Shown piece by piece: positions 1-6,831 of a DNA stretch of 12,328 nucleotides. The DNA lies in assembly GCA_903872555.1 (NCBI GenBank), contig CAIQLE010000413.1, positions 1-12,328 on the forward strand. Reading direction: 5' to 3'. The stretch is from an uncultured bacterium. Its GTDB lineage: Bacteria; Pseudomonadota; Gammaproteobacteria; Burkholderiales; Burkholderiaceae_D. The number at the start of each line of letters is the position of its first letter. Positions within the stretch are counted from its first letter, which is position 1. Position numbers and translations under genes: made by a program. The notes beneath the pieces are model-generated. The model saw only the letters and a program-made list of their open reading frames with translations. It searched no databases and had not been told where the DNA came from.

Positions 1-2
1 CC

Positions 3-2756
3 TTGGTAGCAGGTTCAGGCGTGCAGGGCACGGTCTTCTCGCCAGCGAATGGCGCAACCGGCTATCAGCTGACTTATTCCACGACCGATGTGTCGGGTGT
101 GACGACACAAACCAAGATCCCGGCAGATCCGCTGGCCACACCAGCCATGACATTGGACGATCTGTCGACACAGATCAATGCTGATACGACTTTGAAATTT
201 ACTTCAAACCTAAATGCAGCCGGTGATCTGGTGCTGATACCTGCGGATGGCAGCACGACGGTACCGCCGGTTTCACTGAATTCCACCGTGCCTTCATTTA
301 CACAGACGCTGGTTCCAACGTCTGTCGCTTCGAAGGCCATCAGCTTTAAAGGGGACAGCAATGCCAAGGCTTATAGCCTGAAGCTGGACGGCGTTGCTTT
401 TCCAGCCTCTGGTTTAGCTGGCTCGCTGGCAGATTTTGCAGACCCTAACAGCACCGTAGGTCAGGAGATTGTTACGGCCGGCTATACGGCAACGTACGAA
501 GCAGGAACGAATTCACTCACGCTGTCCTTGCCAAACACATCAACCTCGAGCATGCCGCAAACGAATCTGACGGCAAGTTACTTTGATTCGAATAATTCGA
601 CTCAGGCTGATTTCACCGACATTACACCCACGGCACCCAGCACCATCGATGGCTATACCCTGACCATAGGCGCTGCGACCATTCCAGCGACAGGCTCGGT
701 GCCATTAACTGATTTTGCCGACCCGACTACGCTAGCGGGTGGTGCGCTGGTAGCCGCAGGTTACAGCGCCTCATATAACAATGGCGTGCTGACCGTTAAC
801 CCTTCCTCGGCGACAGACAATACCCTGGCAACGGCGACACTGAATGCCCTGGTCAATGATAATGCGGCGCCACTGCCTGTCATTACACCGACCCCGCTGA
901 CACTGGCGCCGACCGTCATCGTCGCTCCGCTGGCGACTTACACACAAGCTGTCAACTCTCAGCAAGATGCGATTAAATTTGATCTGAATGTGGATGGCGC
1001 ATCGGGCCCGATCACGATCGATATGAGCTACCTGAATAATTTGGTACCCGCCAAAAAATTCACTGGTGTTGAAATGGCTGCCGAAATGACGAATGCCATC
1101 AATAACGCCTACGGTGATCAGCATTATTTCAAATTTGGCCCAGATAATACGGCCACCAGCGCGAATTTGTTCCGTCTGAATGTGGGCGGTAACGAGGCCA
1201 TGATTTCTTTGACTAAAGGTCAGGATGGTGTGACTGATCTTAGTCAGATGACGACGAATCAGGCCGTCGCCGCTATTCAGGCAGAAGTAAACAAAATCAC
1301 CACCTTCCCTTCGGCAGTGACAGTCGGCTATGACTCGGCAAATCAAACCTTTACCTTCAAGTCAGCCGATAGTACGCCTATCAGTATTCGTTCTGCCACC
1401 CAGAATCAGGATCCGCTATTTGGCCTGACTGACGTAGCCACACCGATTGATACCACTACCAGCGCCTGGGGTCAGACGGTACTGCCTAACGGCGGTTCTA
1501 TCGTTGATCCTGCCAATCAACGTTTTGGTGTGGAAGTGAAATTTGATGATGCCAAAGGCACGTTCATTATTGCATCCGGAACTACTGGGGACACCTCCAG
1601 CATCAAATTATCGAATGGCTCGGCCATGGCAAACGCCTTATTCGGTATGCAGGAAAATTCAACCGGTGTCTTGACCGATACCTCCTCTCTGCCTCTGCGC
1701 GGTATTGAATCTCAGCCTGCGGTATTGAGTGGTGATGCCATCGGTATCAATCTGGATAATAAATTCCGCGTTGATGCATCGAATAATCAATTCGTGGTAA
1801 CGGTCGATAATGTCACCAGCCTGGTCACTATGCCTCCGAAAGCGGATTACACGATTGAAGACTTCCGCAAAGAACTCGAGACACGTATCAATTCCATGGC
1901 TGATAACTACGGCCGTACCGTGAATGGTGTGAAAGTAGAAATCGCTACCCAGCCAGGTACCAATAACAAGTACTTCAAATTCTCTACCGGAACTACAGGC
2001 GATAACTCGTTCCTGAAAGTGTCGGCTAACAGTATCTGGGGACTTGCAAATCTGCCGAGTGCGCGTGGCACCACCAGTCAGTGGCAGTCACCGCCACAGG
2101 CAAAAAATGCCGATGGTTTTCCGTTATACGTGGATCGTAATGGTCAGGAAACTTCGGATCCTGGCACCTTCTCGGAAGATCAGACCCGTAATCTGTGGTC
2201 ACCTATTTTCCTGACCAAAGGCGAGCTGACATTTGATTCGAGTGGCGCGATTAAATCACCACTGGAGTCGATTAATTTCAAGAGCACTACGATTGGCGCA
2301 TCCGGCGCAACGATTCAGTTCGGTATTAACTACGGTTCGTCGACCCAGTATTCCTCACCTTTCTCGGTGATTAAACAAGACCAGAATGGTCGTCCTGAGG
2401 GTGATCTGATCGGTGTCGATATTGCCGACAATGGTCTGGTTTCTGCGTCGTATTCGAATGGTTCACAAAAATCACTGGCCAAGATCATTCTGGCCAACTT
2501 CGCCAGTCCGACCGGTCTTCGGCAGATCGGTGACTCGAGCTACTACGCTACTTCAAAGTCTGGCAATGCACGTCTGGGCGAAGCCGGTGCGGCAGGTTTC
2601 GGTACTGTACGCGCGGGTGCACTTGAACGTTCGAATGTGGACTTGACGGCTGAGCTGGTTGAACTGATCACGGCACAACGTAATTTCCAGGCCAATGCCA
2701 AAGCGATTGAGACCAACAATACGCTGACGCAGGCCATCATCAACATCCGTAGCTAA
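3..2756 (+). CDS. flgE: Flagellar hook protein FlgE, very large, 5' end outside window
   Basis: FlgE polymerises into the hook, the flexible joint between rod and filament, after export by the flagellar type III apparatus. The last 44 residues visible (874-917, starting LERSNVDLTAELVELITAQR) are the conserved C-terminal D0/D1 helix of FlgE. Before it lies the usual FlgE stretch with GLVSASYSNG and LAKIILANFASPTGL. At least 917 residues are present and the N-terminal D0/D1 part is missing, so the frame is simply open at the window edge and the TTG at position 3 should not be taken as the start. Classical FlgE is about 400 residues, so the extra mass sits in the surface domains. These are built from repeated beta-rich modules: a tandem pair at residues 124-177 and 218-267, and three copies of an SGTTGD-type motif near residues 449, 520 and 656. 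No cysteine is visible, as usual in axial proteins. The gene ends in tandem stops (TAA TAG), 32 bp before flgF. Identity is firm from the C-terminus and neighbours; the function of the insert is unknown. Confidence 0.93.
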   Translation: MVAGSGVQGTVFSPANGATGYQLTYSTTDVSGVTTQTKIPADPLATPAMTLDDLSTQINADTTLKFTSNLNAAGDLVLIPADGSTTVPPVSLNSTVPSFTQTLVPTSVASKAISFKGDSNAKAYSLKLDGVAFPASGLAGSLADFADPNSTVGQEIVTAGYTATYEAGTNSLTLSLPNTSTSSMPQTNLTASYFDSNNSTQADFTDITPTAPSTIDGYTLTIGAATIPATGSVPLTDFADPTTLAGGALVAAGYSASYNNGVLTVNPSSATDNTLATATLNALVNDNAAPLPVITPTPLTLAPTVIVAPLATYTQAVNSQQDAIKFDLNVDGASGPITIDMSYLNNLVPAKKFTGVEMAAEMTNAINNAYGDQHYFKFGPDNTATSANLFRLNVGGNEAMISLTKGQDGVTDLSQMTTNQAVAAIQAEVNKITTFPSAVTVGYDSANQTFTFKSADSTPISIRSATQNQDPLFGLTDVATPIDTTTSAWGQTVLPNGGSIVDPANQRFGVEVKFDDAKGTFIIASGTTGDTSSIKLSNGSAMANALFGMQENSTGVLTDTSSLPLRGIESQPAVLSGDAIGINLDNKFRVDASNNQFVVTVDNVTSLVTMPPKADYTIEDFRKELETRINSMADNYGRTVNGVKVEIATQPGTNNKYFKFSTGTTGDNSFLKVSANSIWGLANLPSARGTTSQWQSPPQAKNADGFPLYVDRNGQETSDPGTFSEDQTRNLWSPIFLTKGELTFDSSGAIKSPLESINFKSTTIGASGATIQFGINYGSSTQYSSPFSVIKQDQNGRPEGDLIGVDIADNGLVSASYSNGSQKSLAKIILANFASPTGLRQIGDSSYYATSKSGNARLGEAGAAGFGTVRAGALERSNVDLTAELVELITAQRNFQANAKAIETNNTLTQAIINIRS
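372..803 (+). repeat. Tandem pair of related beta modules inside FlgE
   Basis: Two protein-level repeats occur 94 residues apart (visible numbering). Copy 1 spans residues 124-177 and begins YSLKLDGVAFPASG. Copy 2 spans residues 218-267 and begins YTLTIGAATIPATG. Both continue with an L(A/T)DFADP motif, then a (I/L)V(T/A)AGY(T/S)A(T/S)Y motif, then a short strand (LTLSLP or LTVNP). The match is clear by eye in protein but not as long identical DNA, so the duplication is old. Both copies lie in the variable surface part of the hook protein. Confidence 0.8.
1347..2045 (+). repeat. Three dispersed SGTTGD/LFGL-type modules in FlgE
   Basis: Three segments share the pattern strand, then (S/T)GTTGD or its equivalent, then S(I/F)(K/R), then an aliphatic-F/W-G-L/M end. 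They are residues 449-475 (TFTFKSADSTPISIR ... LFGL), 520-549 (TFIIASGTTGDTSSIK ... LFGM) and 656-681 (KYFKFSTGTTGDNSFLK ... IWGL). This resembles the end of the flagellin/hook IN-type repeat found in hook, FlgK and FliD surface domains. The family link is my inference; the internal similarity is seen directly. Confidence 0.65.
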
Positions 2757-2788
2757 TAGCTGATTAACTACAGGAACCGGAGCCCGAC

Positions 2789-3559
2789 ATGGACCGCTTA
2801 GCCTTCACTGCCATGGCGTCGATCAATGAACGACGTCTGTTGCGCGAACAGCTCAACAATGAGTTGGCTAACGTGTCGACCGTCGGCTTCAAGAAAAGTT
2901 TTGACAATGCCATGGTGGCCGTGAAAGCGGCCGGTGATGGTTTCGATACCCGCATTCAGCCTTTCATTGAAAAAATGAATACGGTTTCTCTGGAGCCTGG
3001 CTTGTTAATGGCAACCGGCAACAAGATGGATATCGCCATGCAGGACAAAACCGTGATGGGTATACAGGCGCCCGATGGCACGCTGGCCTTCACCCGTCGT
3101 GGTGATTTACAACTCAATAGCAGCGGTGTGCTGCAAAACGGTTCTATGCATCCGGTGCTGTCCGAGCAGGGTGGTCCGATCACGATTCCGGCCGGCTTTG
3201 AAGTGCAGATTACTAAAGATGGAGATGTATATGCACGTAATCCTGTGCAGCCTGTGCAAGAGCCACCGGTGAATGTCGGCAAGATCATGCTGCGTGATGC
3301 GAGCCAGATTTCACTGATGCGCCGCCCCGATACCTTGTTTACACCTTATCCGGAATTCAGGACAGGGAATGGTGATTTCGCTTCGGGCGGAAAGAATCCT
3401 CAATTGGTACCGGGCGCACTTGAGGCCAGCAACGTTAATCCCATTACGGCGATGGTGAAGCTGATTGATTTCTCGCGCTCCTTCGAGACCCAGGTAAGAA
3501 CAATCAAAGAAGCGAAATCGCTGGATGAGGCCGGATCAAGCATGCTGAAAGCACGCTAA
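2789..3559 (+). CDS. flgF: Flagellar basal-body proximal rod protein FlgF
   Basis: FlgF is one of the rod proteins forming the drive shaft through the periplasm. It is 256 residues, close to the usual 250. The N-terminus holds the rod/hook signature with NNELANVSTVGFKK at residues 23-36. The C-terminus (211-256) opens with LEASNVNPITAMVKLIDFSR, the matching conserved terminal helix; together these form the D0 coiled coil. Between them are FlgF/FlgG-type core motifs (TVMGIQAPDGTLAFTRRGDL). The ATG at 2789 has a GGAG ribosome binding site at 2779-2782 with 6-nt spacing. It follows flgE by 32 bp and precedes flgG. It is distinguished from FlgG by its divergent N-terminal helix and by position. 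It is the most divergent of the rod genes here but appears intact. Confidence 0.95.
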   Translation: MDRLAFTAMASINERRLLREQLNNELANVSTVGFKKSFDNAMVAVKAAGDGFDTRIQPFIEKMNTVSLEPGLLMATGNKMDIAMQDKTVMGIQAPDGTLAFTRRGDLQLNSSGVLQNGSMHPVLSEQGGPITIPAGFEVQITKDGDVYARNPVQPVQEPPVNVGKIMLRDASQISLMRRPDTLFTPYPEFRTGNGDFASGGKNPQLVPGALEASNVNPITAMVKLIDFSRSFETQVRTIKEAKSLDEAGSSMLKAR

Positions 3560-3589
3560 ACCCGTAGTTAATAAAGAATAAAAGTTAAA

Positions 3590-3603
3590 GCTGAAATATC
3601 AGC
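3590..3603 (+). other. Small inverted repeat between flgF and flgG
   Basis: GCTGA (3590-3594) and TCAGC (3599-3603) can pair around an AATA loop in the A-rich 69-bp flgF-flgG gap. There is no U-tract, so it is not a terminator. It could be a minor mRNA structure or chance. Confidence 0.25.
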
Positions 3604-3628
3604 AACAGCATAAAGAAAAGAGAACAAC

Positions 3629-4414
3629 ATGGACGCATCAATGTGGGTAGCTAAGACCGGTCTGGATGCACAGTCGACCCGTCTGACCGTCATCTCGAAT
3701 AACCTGGCCAACGTCAACACCACAGGCTTCAAGCGCGATCGCGCCATGTTCGAAGATCTGCTGTATCAGAACGTACGCCAGGCGGGTGGCCAGACTGCAG
3801 CGACTACACAAGCGCCTACCGGTCTGATGCTCGGTACAGGTACCCGCATCGTTGCGACTGAAAAGATTCACGCTCAGGGCAACATGATCAACACCCAGAA
3901 CGCACTCGATCTGGCCGTTGCCGGCGAGGGGATGTTCCAGATTCAGCAGCCTGACGGCACCATCGCCTATACCCGCGACGGCACCTTCAAACTGTCGAAT
4001 ACCGGACAGGTAGTGACGAATAGTGGTCAGCCATTACTGCCCGTGATTGCCGTGCCTGCGAATGCTTCTTCTATCACCGTAGGCCAGGATGGCATTGTCA
4101 CTGCTGAGTTATTTGCCGGCGGCGGTGCTCAGCAGCTGGGTCAGATACAGCTGGCACGATTCGTGAATGCAGCTGGTCTGCAGCCCATGGGTGACAACCT
4201 TTATAAGGAGACCCCTGCCAGTGGAGCACCGGCCTTGCTGAACCCGGGCACACAGGCGGCAGGCACCCTGCGTCAGGGCATGCTGGAAGCATCGAATGTG
4301 AATGTGGTGGAAGAAATGGTGAACATGATTGAGGCTCAGCGTGGCTATGAAATTAACTCGAAAGCGATCTCGGCAGCTGACGGCATGCTGCGCTTCCTGA
4401 ACAACAATATGTAA
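3629..4414 (+). CDS. flgG: Flagellar basal-body distal rod protein FlgG
   Basis: FlgG forms the distal rod that passes through the P and L rings and joins the hook. It is 261 residues, the standard length. The N-terminal signature SNNLANVNTTGFKRDRAMFE spans residues 23-42. The core contains LGTGTRI and the NALDLAVAGEGMFQI block. The C-terminal helix starts at residue 219 with LEASNVNVVEEMVNMIEAQR and ends FLNNNM. This is the best-conserved protein in the window. The ATG at 3629 is preceded by only a weak purine-rich stretch (AAAAGAG around 3617-3623). Intergenic gaps of 69 and 89 bp on either side set it slightly apart from the tightly packed genes further on. No oddities were seen, and identity is essentially certain. 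Confidence 0.97.
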   Translation: MDASMWVAKTGLDAQSTRLTVISNNLANVNTTGFKRDRAMFEDLLYQNVRQAGGQTAATTQAPTGLMLGTGTRIVATEKIHAQGNMINTQNALDLAVAGEGMFQIQQPDGTIAYTRDGTFKLSNTGQVVTNSGQPLLPVIAVPANASSITVGQDGIVTAELFAGGGAQQLGQIQLARFVNAAGLQPMGDNLYKETPASGAPALLNPGTQAAGTLRQGMLEASNVNVVEEMVNMIEAQRGYEINSKAISAADGMLRFLNNNM

Positions 4415-4451
4415 GTGCATTAGCGAAATGATGCTGTAGCAAATTGATGTA

Positions 4452-4470
4452 GTAGCGACCATAGCGCTAC
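4452..4470 (+). other. Inverted repeat in the flgG-flgH gap
   Basis: GTAGCG (4452-4457) and CGCTAC (4465-4470) form a perfect 6-bp stem with a 7-nt loop. No run of T follows, so this is not an intrinsic terminator. It lies 34 bp before the flgH start and could affect mRNA stability or local processing. Confidence 0.35.
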
Positions 4471-4503
4471 GACTGAATAACAAAAGAAAAGAACAACGGA
4501 AAA

Positions 4504-5184
4504 ATGATGAACAAGCTGACACTGATACCGGCCGCAGCCGCTGTAGCGCTCATGAGTGCATGCAGCGGCCCGATGCCGCTGGCGCATACGCCGCAATTCG
4601 CTCCGGTTCAGCCTTTGCCACGCGAGAACACACGTCTCTCAACCGGCGCCATTTTTGCGAATGACAGTACCGATATGTGGCAGGCCAAGCGCCGCGAATA
4701 TCGCGTAGGTGACGTGGTGACCGTCTTATTAGATGAATCGACACAAGCCGCCAGAACTTTAAACAATGAAACCAGCCGTGCTTCCACCAATGATGCCGTA
4801 CCAACCGGTATGACCAGCAAACTGTCAGGACTGAGCCCTTTACTCTCCGGTCTGAATACCACCGGCGCCACCACCACCAATAAAGGCAAGGGCACGGCAG
4901 ATCAGCAAGCCTCGTTGACAGGTTCGATCGCCGTCACCGTGGCGGAAGTTCAAGCCAACGGCAATCTCGTGATTCGCGGTGAAAAACAATTGTCACTGTC
5001 AGAAGGCGGTGAAGTGATTCAGGTCGCCGGCATCATCCGTCCGGACGATGTCAGCGCCATCAATACGGTGCAGTCACGCCGTCTGGCGAATGCGCAAATT
5101 ACCTATAAAGGTTCGGGCGACCTCGCCAATGCGACCCGCGTAGGCTGGGGTACCAGCGCCTTGTTGAAATTCTGGCCCTTCTGA
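4504..5184 (+). CDS. flgH: Flagellar L-ring lipoprotein FlgH
   Basis: FlgH is the outer-membrane lipoprotein that assembles the L ring around the distal rod. It is 226 residues, normal for the family. A signal peptide with a hydrophobic alanine-rich core (residues about 5-19) ends in a lipobox M-S-A-C, with Cys20 as the predicted lipidated residue. The family block with RVGDVVTVLLDEST is at residues 67-80. Later come NGNLVIRGEKQL, VAGIIRPDDVS and the C-terminal ITYKGSGDLANATRVGWGTS, ending in the family-typical short aromatic tail FWPF. Two adjacent ATGs (4504 and 4507) can serve. The GGA at 4498-4500 is 3 nt from the first and 6 nt from the second, so the second is slightly better spaced, with no effect on the mature protein. 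The stop overlaps the next ATG by one base, suggesting translational coupling to flgI. Confidence 0.96.
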   Translation: MMNKLTLIPAAAAVALMSACSGPMPLAHTPQFAPVQPLPRENTRLSTGAIFANDSTDMWQAKRREYRVGDVVTVLLDESTQAARTLNNETSRASTNDAVPTGMTSKLSGLSPLLSGLNTTGATTTNKGKGTADQQASLTGSIAVTVAEVQANGNLVIRGEKQLSLSEGGEVIQVAGIIRPDDVSAINTVQSRRLANAQITYKGSGDLANATRVGWGTSALLKFWPF

Positions 5185-6341
5185 TGACTGTGAGAGCACA
5201 CATGAGTATGCGACTGATCAAAACGGCCGGTGCCTTGCTGCTGACACTGGCAGTAGCGCAGCCCGCCATGGCTGATCGCGTCAAAGATCTGGCCTCTGCT
5301 GCAGCTATCCGTACGAACCAGTTAGTTGGTTATGGCATCGTGGTCGGTTTGCAAGGCACTGGCGATGGTGCTGACGTGTCGTTCACGGTGCAAACCGTAC
5401 GCGCAATGCTGAACAAAATGGGTGTGGGCCTGGATGGTCCTCTGTCAGACTTTGAACGTTCTGCTGCAGCGGTCGGCAAACTGGATGTGAAAAACGTCGC
5501 CGCAGTGATGGTGACAGCTGAATTGCCTGGTATGGCGAAGCCCGGTCAGCGTATTGACATCAATGTCGGCACTCTGGGCAAGTCCAGCAGCCTGCGTGGT
5601 GGTACTTTGATCCTGACTAGTCTGCGCGGTATTGATGGCGAAGTGTATGCCATCGCCCAGGGCGTGGTGACCACCACCGGTATTGATGCCAGCGGAGCCG
5701 GTTCCAAAGTGGCCATCGGTGTTCCAACCTCCTCACGCATTCCGAATGGCGCAACGGTTGAGCGCATTGTTGACACGCCTTTTGATAAATCTGATTTTGT
5801 GATGATGAATGTGCGTGATCAGGATTTCACGACCACACGCGCCATCGTCGATGCCATCAACAAGACCTTTGGTGCAGGCACGGCCAATGCGTTAGATGGC
5901 GTATCGATTTCTGTACGCGCACCGACCGATATGTCGCAGCGCGTGACTTTCATGAGTATGGTTGAAAATCTGGACGTGATTCCGGGCGAGGGCGCTGCAC
6001 GCGTGGTAGTCAACTCGCGTACCGGTACGGTGGTGATTAGCCGCAACGTCAAAGTGACGGCAGCCGCTGTCTCACACGGCACGATTTCGGTGGCGATTGC
6101 TGCGACCAATGAAGTCAGTCAGCCCGGCGCTTTTTCTTCGGGTCAGACGCAGGCCGTGCAGAACGCAAATGTGTCCGTAAGTGAACCGAATAAACCTATG
6201 TTCCTGTTTCAGGCCGGCGTTGATTTGCGCCAGGTGGTGGATGCCATCAATCAGGTCGGGGCTTCGCCTTCGGCTTTGATTGCCATTCTTGAAGCCCTTA
6301 AAACGTCGGGCAGCTTGCGCGCCGACCTCGTGGTGATCTGA
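5184..6341 (+). CDS. flgI: Flagellar P-ring protein FlgI
   Basis: FlgI forms the periplasmic P ring, the bushing of the rod in the peptidoglycan layer. It is 385 residues from the outermost ATG and has a Sec signal peptide ending AQPAMA before DRVKDLASAA. The mature protein shows family hallmarks: NQLVGYGIVVGLQGTGDG, VAAVMVTAELP, SLRGGTLILTSLRGIDGEVY, VNSRTGTVVISRNVKV, and the C-terminal VGASPSALIAILEALKTSGS plus LRADLVVI. The first ATG (5184) shares its A with the flgH stop. A second ATG at 5202 has a modest GAGAG ribosome site and would give a compact 24-residue signal peptide, so translation may really start there. The downstream flgJ begins 1 nt after the stop. FlgI needs FlgA for assembly; that gene is not in this window. 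The protein looks complete. Confidence 0.97.
   Translation: MTVRAHMSMRLIKTAGALLLTLAVAQPAMADRVKDLASAAAIRTNQLVGYGIVVGLQGTGDGADVSFTVQTVRAMLNKMGVGLDGPLSDFERSAAAVGKLDVKNVAAVMVTAELPGMAKPGQRIDINVGTLGKSSSLRGGTLILTSLRGIDGEVYAIAQGVVTTTGIDASGAGSKVAIGVPTSSRIPNGATVERIVDTPFDKSDFVMMNVRDQDFTTTRAIVDAINKTFGAGTANALDGVSISVRAPTDMSQRVTFMSMVENLDVIPGEGAARVVVNSRTGTVVISRNVKVTAAAVSHGTISVAIAATNEVSQPGAFSSGQTQAVQNANVSVSEPNKPMFLFQAGVDLRQVVDAINQVGASPSALIAILEALKTSGSLRADLVVI
5192..5196 (+). promoter_or_regulatory. Possible ribosome binding site for an internal flgI start
   Basis: GAGAG lies 5 nt before the ATG at 5202, whereas the coupled ATG at 5184 has no visible Shine-Dalgarno sequence. It supports, but does not prove, that FlgI begins at MSMRLIK rather than six codons earlier. 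Confidence 0.35.
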
Positions 6342-6342
6342 T

Positions 6343-6831
6343 ATGGCAGACGGCCTCGACAATCTGGCTCCCCAGTCATCACTCGACTTTGCCGGTCTTG
6401 GCAAGTTGCGCGGACAAGCGCAGCAAAAGACCGAAAAAGCCACGCGTGAGACGGCGACCCAGTTCGAGGCCATGTTTATTCAGGAAATGCTGAAGTCCAT
6501 GCGTCAGACCGTTGAGAAGAGCGATCTGTCCGGTTCCGAAGCAGAAGACACCTTTCAGCAAATGTATGACCGTGAACTCTCCGTCAACCTTGCCAAGAAA
6601 AATACTCTGGGCGTGGCTGACATGCTGGTCAAGCACATCGACAGAGCGAATGCACCGCAACCGGAATTCAAGGCCAAGGCTGAGCCTATCGTCTTGAATC
6701 CTGTGCAGCAGGGACTCGCCGTACCTGGTGGCCCTTCGCCTATCAAGCTGGTGCGCCCGGATAAATTCAATCTCAATTTCAAGCCAGTGCAGGTCAGACC
6801 TGCTGCGGATACGGAGCTGACCAATGAGTGA
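6343..6831 (+). CDS. flgJ: Single-domain flagellar rod-assembly protein FlgJ (no muramidase domain)
   Basis: FlgJ caps the growing rod. The rod-binding domain is visible at about residues 39-99: TQFEAMFIQEMLKSMR, then an acidic SGSEAEDTFQQMYDRELS segment, then NTLGVADMLVKHID. After it come only about 60 residues of proline- and valine-rich tail (including VPGGPSPIKLV), with no glucosaminidase domain. Dual-domain FlgJ of Salmonella is about 316 residues and carries a C-terminal peptidoglycan hydrolase, so this one is half length. It does not look like a recent truncation: flgK starts inside the last codons (8-nt overlap, ATGAGTGA), leaving no remnant of a second domain. A separate peptidoglycan hydrolase is therefore expected elsewhere in the genome to open the wall for the rod. 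The start follows the flgI stop by one base. Confidence 0.93.
   Translation: MADGLDNLAPQSSLDFAGLGKLRGQAQQKTEKATRETATQFEAMFIQEMLKSMRQTVEKSDLSGSEAEDTFQQMYDRELSVNLAKKNTLGVADMLVKHIDRANAPQPEFKAKAEPIVLNPVQQGLAVPGGPSPIKLVRPDKFNLNFKPVQVRPAADTELTNE

Noticed and set aside
771..1346. Long open frame on the minus strand across flgE (191 codons)
   Set aside because: It lies wholly inside the flgE reading frame; its translation is rich in Arg, Cys and His with no domain logic, typical of an antisense shadow.
4149..4170. TGGCACG resembling a sigma-54 -24 element
   Set aside because: It is inside flgG and lacks a TTGC element at the required spacing.
6343..6831. flgJ as a frameshifted or truncated pseudogene
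   Set aside because: The rod-binding domain is intact, the tail is clean coding sequence, and flgK overlaps its last codons with a good ribosome site. No glucosaminidase remnant appears in another frame.
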